DNA from: Vicia villosa
Lineage: Eukaryota > Streptophyta > Magnoliopsida > Fabales > Fabaceae
Direction: 5' to 3'
Length of the DNA: 64,000 bases
Assembly: GCF_029867415.1 (NCBI RefSeq)
Contig: NW_026705776.1
Coordinates: 1 to 64,000 of the forward strand
The position numbers and the translations under genes were made by a program. The notes beneath the pieces were generated by a model that had not been told where the DNA came from, did not search any database, and worked only from the letters and a program-made list of their open reading frames with translations. Below, one piece after another: positions 1-11,449 of the stretch. How positions within the stretch are numbered: position 1 is the stretch's first letter; each line of letters begins with the position of its first letter.

Positions 1-2
1 AC

Positions 3-2570
3 CCAAATAAGTGTACCTTTGGAGTAAGATCCGGCAAACTCTTAGGTTTCATCGTCAGCAGCAAAGGTATTGAGGTTGATCCCGCCAAGGTTAAAGCCAT
101 TCAAGAAATGCCTATACCTCGTACCGAGAAACAAGTCAGAGGATTCTTGGGACGTCTAAATTACATCGCCCGATTTATTGCCCACATGACTACTACTTGT
201 GTGCCGATCTTCAAACTGTTGAAGAAAGATCAAGTGGAAAGGTGGAATGACAAATGCCAGTTAGCCTTTGACGAAGTCAAAGAATATCTCCAAAAACCTC
301 CAATCTTGTTGCCACCTGTGGAAGGCAGACCTCTGATAATGTACCTAACTGTGTTAGAAGACTCAATGGGGTGTGTACTAGGACAACATGACGAATCCGG
401 CCGAAAGGAGCACGCAATCTACTATCTTAGCAAAAAGTTTACCGATTGTGAAACAAGATACTCACTACTCGAAAAAACTTTTTGTGCCTTAGCTTGGGCG
501 GCTCGCCGACTAATACAGTACATGCTAAATCACACCACTTTCCTAATCTCCAAGATGGATCCCATCAAATACGTGTTCGAAAAACCTGCTCTCTCTGGAA
601 GAATAGCGAGATGGCAAATGATCTTAACAGAATATGACATTCAATACACTTCACAAAAAGCAATCAAAGGAAGTGTGGTAGCTGATCATCTGGCTCATCA
701 AGCAGTGGATGATTATCAAGCATTAAACTTTGACTTCCCAGACGAAGACATTATGCTAGTCAATGACTACAAACAACCAGGACCAGAAGAATGACCCGAG
801 CCAGGATCCCGGTGGACTATGGTTTTTGACGGAGCTTCTAATGCACTTGGCAATGGCATCGGAGCTGTGATCATTTCCCTCGCAGGAGGTCATACACCAT
901 TCACTGCCAGGTTATGCTTCAATTGCACTAACAATATAGCCGAATACGAAGCATGTATTCTGGGTCTTAAAGCTGCAATCGATCTAAGAATCAAATTCCT
1001 GGAAGTCTACGGAGACTCGGCCTTGGTAATCTACCAAGTCAAAGGGGAATGGGACACGAAGCACCCGAATCTAATTCCTTACAAATGATATGTGCTGAGT
1101 TTGATTCCTTACTTCGAAGAAATCACTTTCGAACACATCCCATGCGAGGAAAATCAACTAGCTGATGCTTTAGCTACCATGTCATCCATGTTCAAAGTCA
1201 GGTGGGACAACGAGGCGCCTATGATCACCATTTACAGGAAAGATGAACCATCATATTGCAATGAGATCAATACCGAGGGAACAGAAGAAAAACCATGGTT
1301 CCATGAAGTAAAAAGATATCTCGAAGCTCAGGAGTACCCTGAAGGGGCATCCATTAACGACAGAAAGTTTTTAAGGAGATTTGCTGCCAAATTCTTTCTA
1401 AGCAATGGAACCTTATACAAACGCAACCATGACTCGACTTTACTTCGCTGTGTAAACAAGAAGGAAGCAGAACAGATCATGAAAGAAATACACAATGGTG
1501 CCTTCGGTACTCATTCCAGTGGACATACAATGGCTAAAAAGATCCTTAGAGCAGGTTATTACTGGTCTACCATGGAAACAGACTGCCATCATCACTCCCG
1601 AACATGTCACAAATGCCAGATATACGCTGACAAAGTACATGTACCTCTAGTTCCATTAAGCGTCCTGACGGCTCCTTGGCCTTTTGCAATGTGGGGTATT
1701 GATATGATTGGAGAAATAAAACCTACTGCCTCCAACGGACATCGCTTTATCCTGGTCGCTATTGACTACTTCACAAAGTGGGTAGAAGCAGCTTCATTTG
1801 CTTCTGTTACCAAGAATGTGGTGGCCGGGTTCATCAAATACAATCTCATTTGTCGGTACGGCATCCCTGAACGGATTATCACGGACAATGGCACAAATCT
1901 AAACAACAGAATGATTACTGAACTTTGCACACAGTTCAAGATCAAACATCATAATTCTTCTCCATATCGACCAAATATGAACGGCGCGGTGGAAGCTGCC
2001 AACAAGAACATCAAGAAAATCATACAAAAAATGACAGTAACCTACAAAGACTGGCATGAGATGTTACCTTTTGCTCTTCATGGTTATCGCACATCTGCGC
2101 GTACTTCAACAGGGGCAACTCCATTCTCCTTAGTCTATGGTATGAAGGCAGTTCTTCCAATTGAAATTCAGATTCCTTCCCTAAGGATTATGAAAGAAGC
2201 CAATCTAGACGAAGACGATTAGATTCAAACACGGTTGGACCATATAAACTTGATTGATGAGAAAAGGCTCGCAACTATTTGTCATGGTCAGCTATACCAA
2301 AAGCGTATGATCAAAGCCTTCAACAAAAAAGTCAAAAGTCAAGCATACCAAACTGGTGGCTTGGTTGTCAAACGCATCATCTTACCACAAGGTGATCCCA
2401 GAGGCAAATGGACTCCCACCTACGAGGGACCATTCATAATCAAGAAAATATTCTCCGGCGGCGCCATGTTGCTTACCACCATGGATGGCGAGGATTTCCC
2501 ACACCCTGTGAATGCTGACATAGTCAAAAACAGCTCGCTTAAAAAGAAAAAAAACAGCTCGCTAAGTTGA
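3..2570 (+). pseudogene. Ogre A: 3' part of pol (RT end, RNase H, second RNase H, integrase)
   Basis: One frame (frame 3) runs from the window edge to 2570. It begins inside the RT thumb/connection region (FGVRSGKLLGF), followed by the usual gypsy RNase H (MYLTVLEDSMGCVLGQ, HAIYYLSKKF), then a second, archaeal-type RNase H beginning near 819 (VFDGASNALGNG, NIAEYEA, VYGDSALV). Integrase follows with an HHCC zinc finger (H-x3-H near 1510, CHKC near 1610), catalytic Asp in WGIDMIG, Asp in IITDNG and Glu in NGAVEAANK, and the C-terminal domain to about 2530. The second RNase H marks the Tat/Ogre lineage. Three in-frame stops (792-794, 1086-1088, 2220-2222) and a frame change in the last few codons make it a pseudogene. 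Its integrase is very close to that of element C, so A and C are related families. Everything upstream lies outside the window. Confidence 0.93.
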
Positions 2571-2705
2571 AAACCTGAAAGGGCAACTTAGGCAAAAAAT
2601 GAGCGTCTCGGTGGATTGAAAACCCGAAAGGGCGGTCCAGGCAAAAATTAGAGACTAAACAAATACTATCCCGGTAGGCTGAAAACCTGAAAGGGCAGCC
2701 TAGGC
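2561..2705 (+). repeat. Three tandem GAAA-tetraloop hairpins after integrase
   Basis: Three copies share the core AAAACCYGAAAGGG and the tail GGCAAAA. In copy 1, arm 2562-2569 (CTAAGTTG) pairs with 2584-2591 (CAACTTAG). In copy 2, 2612-2618 (TGGATTG) pairs with 2633-2639 (CGGTCCA), using two G-U pairs. In copy 3, 2675-2681 (TAGGCTG) pairs with 2696-2702 (CAGCCTA). Each encloses an AAAA bulge and a 3-bp CCY/GGG stem capped by GAAA. The arms differ in sequence but stay complementary. The RNA-structure reading is inference; the base pairing is directly visible. Confidence 0.8.
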
Positions 2706-3529
2706 AAAAGTTAGGGAATGAAGCATACAACTATGTTTCGTTCAGCTGCCTACTCACCATCAAGATTCAACACCTCAAAGACACCGATCAGTCCAATCAC
2801 TTTCTTCCAACAAGTGAGGGATGAGATGCTCGAAGACAGATTGGCAATAGCAGAATTGAAACTTGACTGGATTGTTTTCACATAGCTATTTATCTTTATA
2901 AATATTTTCCAAAACTTTATGACAGTTTCCTACTTCTAGGATTGTTGTCTCCCTGTGCTAATCAGCCTATCATGGCTCTTTTTCAAAAATCAATGCAGCT
3001 TAGGCTCAAAAATCACTATTTTCACTTTTTCTGTTTTAAATACGTAAACGTCCCAATGATAATTCTGAATGAACATGTGCATTTGAATATGATTGATGTT
3101 TACCAGGAAAAATAGGAATAGCATTCACGAAATGTCCCAATTATCTGGACATCATTCCATCAGAAGAAAATCCCCAAGAGAAACGCATTTCTCAGCAAAT
3201 TCCTCAAAAAGATTTTCTCTTCAAAAGAAGTCTTATCCCCCAGCAGGGTTGTTCCAGATTGCTATCTTTAGAAGGTGTGATCCCCGCACCCGGACTTGGT
3301 CAGATAGTGCATCGGAGGATTATGCATCTTCCTCATTCCCATTTGAAAGGGCATCAGAATATTCAATCATCAACAAAGATCCTTCAACAGAGTACCATGG
3401 TTCTCAAAGAATTTCCCCAGCCGAGGGTACTCAAACAAGACAAAAGATCATCAACAATCACAATATAGTCATATCCAGATGACTGACGGAAATTTATTTT
3501 CCCAAATAGAAGCTTGACATCATATTCAT

Positions 3530-3640
3530 ACATCACATATTCATATTCATACATCACACATTCATATTCATATTCATACATCATACATCATACATCATAC
3601 ATCATACATCATGCATCATGCGCATATTCATACGCATATT
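3530..3640. repeat. CATA/CATCAT-rich microsatellite
   Basis: Imperfect short tandem repeats of ATTCATACATCACAT and ACATCATACATC type within the 3' UTR of element A. No coding content. Confidence 0.8.
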
Positions 3641-3871
3641 CATACACAACATAACATGCCTATTTCTCCTTTAGCTCACATTACATGCATCATAAACATT
3701 GCATATCGCTAACTTGATTTTTTCAGGTAGACAGGTATCTTCAACAAAGATATTCTCAATAACATGCAGTATTCACCTGAGTTCCATGAACGATTCTCTC
3801 AGATATAATCAAGCCGAAGATTCATTCTGATCACTTATCAACTCAAAAACAAGCATCACAGATCTAAAGTC

Positions 3872-4400
3872 GATACCTCAGACGGTTCCAGAACGATCTA
3901 ACATCACAGATCTAACAATGTTGATACCTCAGACGGTTCCAGAACGATCTAGCATTGCAGATCTAAAGTCGATACCTCAGACGGTTCCAGAACGATCTAA
4001 CATTGCAGATCTAAAGTTGATACCTCAGACGGTTCCAGAACAATCTAACATCGAAGTTCTAAAGTTGATACCTCAGACGGTTCCAGAACGATCTAGCATT
4101 GCAGATCTAAAGTCGATACCTCAGACGGTTCCAGAACGATCTACCATCGCAAATCTAAGTCGATACCTCAGACGGTTCCAGAACGATCTAACATTGCAGA
4201 TCTAAAGTTGATACCTCAGACGGTTCCAGAATGATCTAACATCGAAGATCTAAAGTCGATACCTCAAACGGTTCCAGAACGATCTAACATTAAAGATCTA
4301 AAGTCGATACCTCAGATGGTTCAAGAATGATCTAACATCAAAGATCTAAAGCTGATACCTCAGACGGTTCCACAATGATCAACTTTCAAAATCTAAAGCA
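3872..4400 (+). repeat. 48-bp tandem array, about 11 copies
   Basis: The unit begins GATACCTCAGACGGTTCC, continues AGAACGATCTAACAT and ends near GCAGATCTAAAGT. Units start near 3872, 3922, 3971, 4019, 4067, 4115 and then every 48 bp to about 4354. Most copies contain GATCT and AGATC separated by 8 nt (a possible 5-bp hairpin) and TTCCAGAA, which matches a minimal TTCnnGAA heat-shock-factor pattern. The open frame across it (3918-4205) exists only because the period is a multiple of three. Confidence 0.9.
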
Positions 4401-4740
4401 GAAAAAACTTTGGACAGGTTCCGTAGCAATCATCCTCCTAGACTTAAAGCGGTAACCTTGGACGGTTCCGAAACAGTCAACACAAAGACTTTCAAATCCT
4501 TCATCAAGATATAATCAATGGATTCATTCTGATGAACAAACCCTCAACCCATTTACCAGGTGGCATCTGAAAGCCCATCTCAGGTAATGTTTCAATCTGC
4601 CAATAACATTTCGCAGACGACATTCAAATGCAACTTCCAACATCTCTTCTGATCAAGGTAAGTGCAAATTTTCAGGGCATCTAAATATTCAATCATCTTC
4701 TACCTTCAGATTTCAGACAATCTCTTCAGGTTTAAGAAGA

Positions 4741-4755
4741 TTGAATAGGGGCAAC
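4741..4755 (+). promoter_or_regulatory. Polypurine tract of Ogre A
   Basis: TTGAATAGGGGCAAC lies directly before the LTR start TGTTATACCCC. Element C has nearly the same tract (TTGAATAGGGGCAGC) before its LTR, so it is the likely plus-strand primer site. Confidence 0.85.
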
Positions 4756-7700
4756 TGTTATACCCCAAAATTTGCCCGCATCTTTTTTCAAGAAAACTCC
4801 AATCTGAAAATTAAGAGTCTCATATAATCATGGATTTTTATTTCAACAAATATCCTGACATATGAAATACTTAGTTTTTTAGAATTTTTCTTATACAGTA
4901 ATTTGGCTTGCAGTTGAATTTATTCTTACGCAAATGCCAAATACTGTTTATTACTTCACACATGCTATTTATTTATTTACAGATAAATAGTACTCACACA
5001 ATTGGTACAGAGTTAAATCTTTTTGCAGGCGCAGAATCAGGAAACTCAGACTGTACTGGTAACAGTCAGTCGACAGTCAAACTGCTGGCAGTACAATTCT
5101 CAGTGTTTTGTACCATCAATCAAATCAATCTTTTACAATTCAAAATTCCAAGATTTTTGTTCTAGAAGTCTTCTGAATATCACGCGATTAGCAGAGACTC
5201 AACACTGCATAAAAATCAGGTACGCTTAACTGTCTCCTACACAAACAGTCCCTGACTAGGGTTTTCTTGTTTTTACAGGAGAAACAAGTTTTTGAGACCT
5301 CAAATGGATTTCATGCACATCCATATATCTCAAAGTACCATCATACAAATTTTCAAACTTCAATTCACTCAGACGCACCGTCAGCAGCTCAAACAGTCAA
5401 CAGACGACCCGTTTGACCAAAAAGTCAACAGACAGTCAAAAATGAAATTTTTTGTCAAAGTCCATATTTTGTCAAAGGATTCATCATTTGATCATTGGAT
5501 GATCATAATTCATCAAGGAAAGATCAAAAATCAACAAAACCCTAAGATTCAAAATTAGGGTTTTTGCCTAAAAAGTCAACTCAACTTTGACTGGTCATAA
5601 CTCTCTCATCCTTCATCCAAAAAATTCAAACCAAAGCTAATTTTGAAGGAAATTCAATTATCTTTCAAATGCAATTGATCCCATGGTCATTGCATTCACC
5701 ATTTGAAAAATATGACCAAAGACATTACAGGTCATTTTTAAAGTCAACAAAAAGGCACTTTTTTCAAAAGGACACACAAGGAGCATCAAAAATCATTTTG
5801 ACATGAGACCAAAGACATTGGTTAGAGGACTCTTTGAGGTTTCCAAAAAGTGCAAGAACTCCTTCATATGACAAAAACTGAGGGATTTACACCTTGTTGA
5901 AGTTGGCTAAATTTTGGAAAATGCATAAAACCAACATTGCTCAAAAATGCATTTTTTCCAAATGGGGCCAAGTTTTCATGGTTCAAACATGTTTGCCATG
6001 TTATTATGGACCTCCCACGACCAAGACTAAGCCCATACCATTTTTATCCATTTTTGGCTTAATTTTATCTTATTTTAAGATTAAATTAAAAGGAAAAATG
6101 AATGGATAATGGATAGCTTACAATCTAAGCATGAGTCATCCAAAAATCTTCAATTTTCTGCAGAGGATTGAGGTACAAGGCAAGAGCATTGAAGGGAAGC
6201 AAGACTTGGTCAACAATTCAAAGGTTTTAATATAAAAAAATCAAGAATTCAACAAAGGCAACAAGATGCTTCTTAGCTTCAATTCTAAGCACAACATAGT
6301 CTATATAAAGGCTATAACACTTCACAATCAAAGGAGGACGAATTGAGAAGCATTCATAAGCATATATCACTCTTGTAACAACTTGTAATATTCAAAGAAA
6401 CTTGAAATTCGAATTTTAAGTTTCAGTCAATTTCAATACAAACTAAACATTCAAACATCATCTCTGAGCTTCACTGAAACTATTCCAATCAATTGCAAGT
6501 CTTAAACCTCATTGAATCGAGCCACACAGGTCACGATTTGCTCAAACAAAAACCAACTCATATCTGATCATACACGCACATTTAACAAGATGTAGATATA
6601 TATTTGTGTTTAGATTGGTGCTCTGGTCGTTCATGGAGCTTTAATTAAGTTTTAATGACCGTTTGCACAAAACCACCATTTTAGGGTTTCTAAGCTCAAA
6701 TTTAGGGTTCTTCATTAGAGCCAAAATTAAACCAAATTAAGGGCATGGTTACATTCAGTGGAACAAGACGAATTTAATGGTCCTATCGCGCCTGATTTCT
6801 GTGCCTGTTTACACCTATTCGCTATTTTGCAGGGATGAGTTTAATTTATTACAGCGCTTCTAACCAGAAAGCGCTGTTAAAAGTGGTGTCTGGAGGTTGA
6901 AGATGATGCGTGTCCTCACCCCATTGGCCAGCCAGCGCGCGCGTTCTTTTAAATTTTCCTCTAATCAAGTGTTTTGCAGGTATACTGATTGCCATGCGCC
7001 TCAAAATCTGAGCCTTCTGATCCACTTTCCATCCAATCCAACGCGCCAGATCATGCATGAACATCATACTCCCTCATAATCAACCACATCTGATTAGTAT
7101 CCTTTTATTTTTTATTTCTATTTCAATTTCTTTGCAAAATTAATTAAAAATAGTTAAAAAAATCCAAAAAATACACGAAAAATATTTTTAAGCTTCTAAA
7201 ATAATATATTATTTTCTGAAATAAAAATATTTTATTTTTCTTCATAATTCCAATATTTTGCATAATTAATTAGTATATATTTATATATTTGCTTTTTAAT
7301 TATTTTCAACCAATCAAAAAAAAATCATAAAAAAAATTGTTCTTTATATTAAATATTGTTTATATATTATAAACTAATTTTGTACATATTTTGAATAATT
7401 TTCTCTTTAAGTTTTAATTATTTGTATAATTATTTGTATAATTATGTATTAATTAGCTTAATCAATTTCAAATCAATTTCAAAAATTCCAAAAAAATTAG
7501 TTTTGTTTTAAAATTAATTAACAAGCACATTTGAACATATTTTTAAGCTTAATTTCTAGGTTTAAATTTATTTTCTTTTTCTCATTTTAATTTAATTAAT
7601 TATGCATTAATTTTAAATTAAAATCAATCATCAAAAAAAACCAAAAACATGCATTTCTCTATTTATCTTATTGCAATTTAAATTCCTAGATAAATGTATA

Positions 7701-8600
7701 GGTTGTCAAAATCATGTAAATAGGCTTAGTTTACATTTCTTGCACAATCGATGTAATAGCGTAGATTTACTTTCCGCACTTTACATTTCCGCATTTTAAT
7801 TTCCAGCAAATATAAACTGCGTGTATGTCAAAGATAAAATTGAACCGTTAGATCACTAACTTCAAAGATAAAATATCTGAATCCAATCACAATCACACTT
7901 GCACCTTTTAAGGTAATCCCTTCTCATTCTTTTCAAAATCAAAGTCAAAATTCTACTGTTTCGAGTACAAAATCGAACCTTTTGTTTGTATCCGGTGAAA
8001 GGATAGATTTTTAAAGGAAATAGGATAAAGACCTTACAACTCAGGGTAGACCTCCTAGTTTGCTTGCTCAAATCAAAACAAACAAAATTCTCCTACACTG
8101 TTGTTTTTCAAAACAAAACTTTCCAAAAAGACAATATTTTGTATACATCCAAACACGGATCATTACAAAGTTAACGTTCTTTTCAAAACATCTTTCGAAA
8201 GATAAACAAACATTTTGTATACATCCGCACAAGGATCATTACAAATTCAATTTACAAAGGTATTTGAAACCACATATGAGCATTCTAAAGCAATTGAAAA
8301 GTGATCGAAAAACAAGTGAGCTAAGCAAACTTAAGAGCCCATGGATAACCATGGATACAAAGGGTGCTAACACCTTCCCTTTGTATAACCTACCCCCTTA
8401 CCCAGAATTTCTTAAAGGTCTTTTTTCAGTTTCTTTTATAAACCTTTCCTTAATTGGATAAAATAAAAGGTCGGTGGCGACTCTGTGAAATTTCAAAAAT
8501 GCGAAAGCATAAGCGATAAAAAAGAGTCAGTTCACGTATCTCTCCCGCTCAGAGGTATGGCCCGAAAAACGGAGGTCCACAGCGCCCTAAATGAAATTTC
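4756..8600 (+). repeat. 3' LTR of Ogre A
   Basis: It begins TGTTATACCCCAAAATTTGC straight after the PPT. A TATA box (TATATAAA, 6302-6309) implies U3 of about 1.5 kb and a long R-U5. The U5 part includes a very AT-rich stretch (about 7100-7640) and the Tat-type motif CTTTCCGCACTTTACATTTC near 7770. Near the end is GGTGCTAACACCTTCCCTTTG (about 8364), then GGTCGGTGGCGACTCTG. The exact 3' boundary is uncertain; a CA at 8580-8581 is one candidate. No PBS follows, as expected for a 3' LTR. No gene was seen in it. Confidence 0.75.
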
Positions 8601-11115
8601 CCAAACTTCATCTTCTACCTTCAGCAACATCAATTGTGCGAAGAACAACAACAACATACAAATTCAAACTTTTGCAATACTGAATCAAACATGAAAGTTT
8701 AACATCCTAACATGATCAAAATTAACACACGATCTCAACCATATGATTAACAACCATTTAAACACTTTCAAACATGAGAATTTTAGGATTTTTCGTATGA
8801 ATCCTAAAAAATGATTTTTAAATTAAACTCTCAAAACACATGATCAAGCCCTAAAAGGTTAGGGTTTTTCTTCCTTACATAATTCTAAACAGAATGGTAA
8901 CAAGAAATGCAACAATTGATGCCCTTACCACTAAGCTCGAGTTTAGAAAATATACCTCTGAAAATGGACTTGTGTAGCATAATGTAGAGGACCTGGGAAT
9001 GCCTCAAGTGTTCAGTTAGCTTCTATGGACCTCAGGGAAGCTTTTGGGATGCTCAAAACTCCTTGATTATACCTGTAACTACAAACTCGAATTTCACTTG
9101 AAACTGAAAAAAGTTATGGTTAGCAAGCTATGGAAATGGTGTTACAGATCCAAAACAGATGTTTGGATAGTTTCTATATGACATTTAGAAGCTATCAAAC
9201 ATGAAAGGCCTCAAAACGCACGAGCAAAATTCAAATTCCACACTTTGGTTCAAAGGTTCATTTTTATGGAAATTTGAATGGTGATTTTGAATTGTAGGTG
9301 TTTGGCTTGTGTTTAGGGGTTCTGAATAGCTTCAATATAGTAAATAGAAGCTATTAGGAATGTTGGTTTGGTTTGGAAGTGTTTGGTTTGATATTTGGTA
9401 AGATATGAGCTTGCAAGGTTCTTTAATGGAGGTTGAAAAGTGAGATTTCACTTGGGGACTTTTGAGAGGCTAAGGAAGGTATAGATACCTTCTAAATGAT
9501 GTTTATAAGTTGTCTAAACCATTAGTTGACACCCAAAACTCTTAGAACAAGAATTCACTATAAAAGTGAAAAGATCAAGAAATGGAGAATTTCAAGTGAT
9601 AGGTGACTTGGAGAATTCTGGTGTAAATGATCCAAGAGGCAAGGTACTCTATTTATAGGGGAAAATTAGGGTTTGTGGATGGCAAAAGTTCATAGTTTTA
9701 AGTTACATGTGACTTGTGTACCATCTTGCTTGTTTGTGAAGAAAAGAGAAAATTGTGTTTCCAATGGTATAGTACAAGCTCAAGCATGCTTCTATGAATT
9801 TATTCTGAGTTTGGAGAGCTTTCTTGTGGTGTTTAGTTTGATTTTTGTGCAGAGGAGACATGGGAGAGGCTCGAGGAGAGTGGACTTTGTGCATAAAGCC
9901 TCTTTATCAAAATGAAAGTGTGATCTTTATGCCAATAGAATGATCACTTGGATAATGTATTAAACACTTTGATTATAGCTCAAAAGTGAGTGTAATCTTC
10001 TGATTATGGTGCTTTGAACAAGTTATATGGTCTGTAAGAAAGGAATCTTTGCATTTGAAATGGTTTTGGGTTCATAACTTCTTCATTTTCTTCATTTTAT
10101 TCTTCATTTTCAAGTGTTCATGGTGCCATATTGACAAAATCATATCTTATGAATGGAGCCATGGATTTTCATGCTACTTATCTCTTTGGAAAGCCCTTGC
10201 TACATACTTCAAATGAGTAGTTGAAAGTTTCCTCAAACTCTTTTTGAATCATTGAGAAAAATGGCCATAAAGTTAAGAAAAAATCCAAGTAAAACACTTG
10301 AAAATTTCTCTAAGTCTTTTGGAAATTATCTTCTTAATTTCATCTCTCTCAAAATAGTCATTTTTTGCAAAAAGTTCCAATGTGATAAGTTGTTTGTTTT
10401 TCCAAGATCTACAACTTTCATGTTGGGAGATTTTTGAGTGTGCAGGCAAAATTTGGAGATTCATGAATTAGGTCAAAATACACTTAAAAACCCTAATTTG
10501 ACTTTTTGATTCTTGATGAATTCTTTGAATTTTCTATTGATCAAATGTCTTCAATATCCATATGATGATGATCTGGATCCTTAAAAGTCTATGGTTGACT
10601 ATTTTCCTCAAAAGTCAAAGGTTGACTTGCACAGTTGACTTTTTCCAAATGAACTACAGTTTTGTGATTTCCTAATGAATCAAGCTCTCCTCTTCAAATG
10701 AATGATATGGATGGACTATAATGTTTATTTGGATGCCCTTGAATAATATTTTGAGTCTTGGAACCATCTCCTGATTAAAAGTCAACCCTCCATAGAAAAT
10801 AGGTTAAAAAAACCCTAATTTGAGCTTCTGATGAACTTGAAAGATTGATTTTGCATTGAAACATCTTTGGGCTTTGATTTTGATTGGAGAACCCTTTGAA
10901 TCATAGAATAATGTTGAATTTCTTTTTGGGCTTCAAAACCCTAATTTGCTCAGCTTCCTCTTGATCAGTCTCCTATCTTGGGACACAAGCAACAAACAAC
11001 AGTTTTTGTATTTTTATGTTAATAAATGATAAATGCATGATGATTATAATGACAATGATGATCCTAATATTTAAGATATGGTGGGATCTTAGTGGTAAAA
11101 AATTAGGGTGCAACA
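8601..11115 (-). repeat. Truncated minus-strand Tat/Ogre-type LTR
   Basis: On the minus strand it begins TGTTGCACCCTAATTTT at 11115, a typical LTR start for this family. It contains a TATA box (CTATAAATAG on the minus strand, near 9648-9657) about 1.46 kb downstream, and many CCCTAATTTG/AAAAGTCAAC motifs. The sequence meets the end of LTR A near 8600 without a visible U5 end or PBS, so its 3' part seems lost. No coding sequence recognised. Confidence 0.6.
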
Positions 11116-11449
11116 ATGGGTTAAAGGTAACAAAAGGTCCTTAAGCTCCGACTCACCCAAGGGTATCTACACAAACCTCCCTAATGCAAGAGAAGAGTGC
11201 AAACAACCATGGAGGCCTAACATAAGCGTGAACTTCATATTGACTCATCCCAAGCATGCACAAGGGAGGTCGCCATGACTATGCCACTCCTATCTTAAGG
11301 TGTACTTGAATCCGGGTGTAGGATTGATCTTCCATTCAATTCCCAAAACAACCTTGAAGAATAAAGCAAGCAAAACAAACAAATATTAAGTGATCTAGAC
11401 TTTAAGGTAACCCCTCTTTTAAATAAATCCCCAGCAGAGTCGTCATTTC
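11116..11449 (-). other. Ogre-type PBS and short leader remnant (element B)
   Basis: On the minus strand an LTR ends ...TATTACA at 11450. A 4-nt spacer is followed by TGACGACTCTGCTGGGGA (11428-11445), one mismatch from the PBS of element C. About 310 nt of leader follow until the LTR-like start at 11115. So only the first few hundred internal bases of this element remain, cut by another LTR. Confidence 0.7.

Larger units (their letters stand above)
2571..4740 (+). other. Ogre A 3' untranslated region
   Basis: This is the non-coding stretch between the integrase frame and the PPT. It holds three tandem stem-loops (2561-2705), an AT-rich part, a CATACATCATAC-type microsatellite (about 3530-3640), and a 48-bp tandem array (3872-4400). 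Short frames here are translations of repeats or chance. Long repeat-rich 3' UTRs are usual for Ogre elements. Confidence 0.8.

Noticed and set aside
3918..4205. 95-aa open frame with repeating IPQTVPERS units
   Set aside because: It is a translation of the 48-bp tandem array, whose period is divisible by three. No start context or relatives.
3872..4400. Regular repeats resembling a CRISPR array
   Set aside because: Units are contiguous with no unique spacers, the host is a plant, and the array lies in a retrotransposon UTR.
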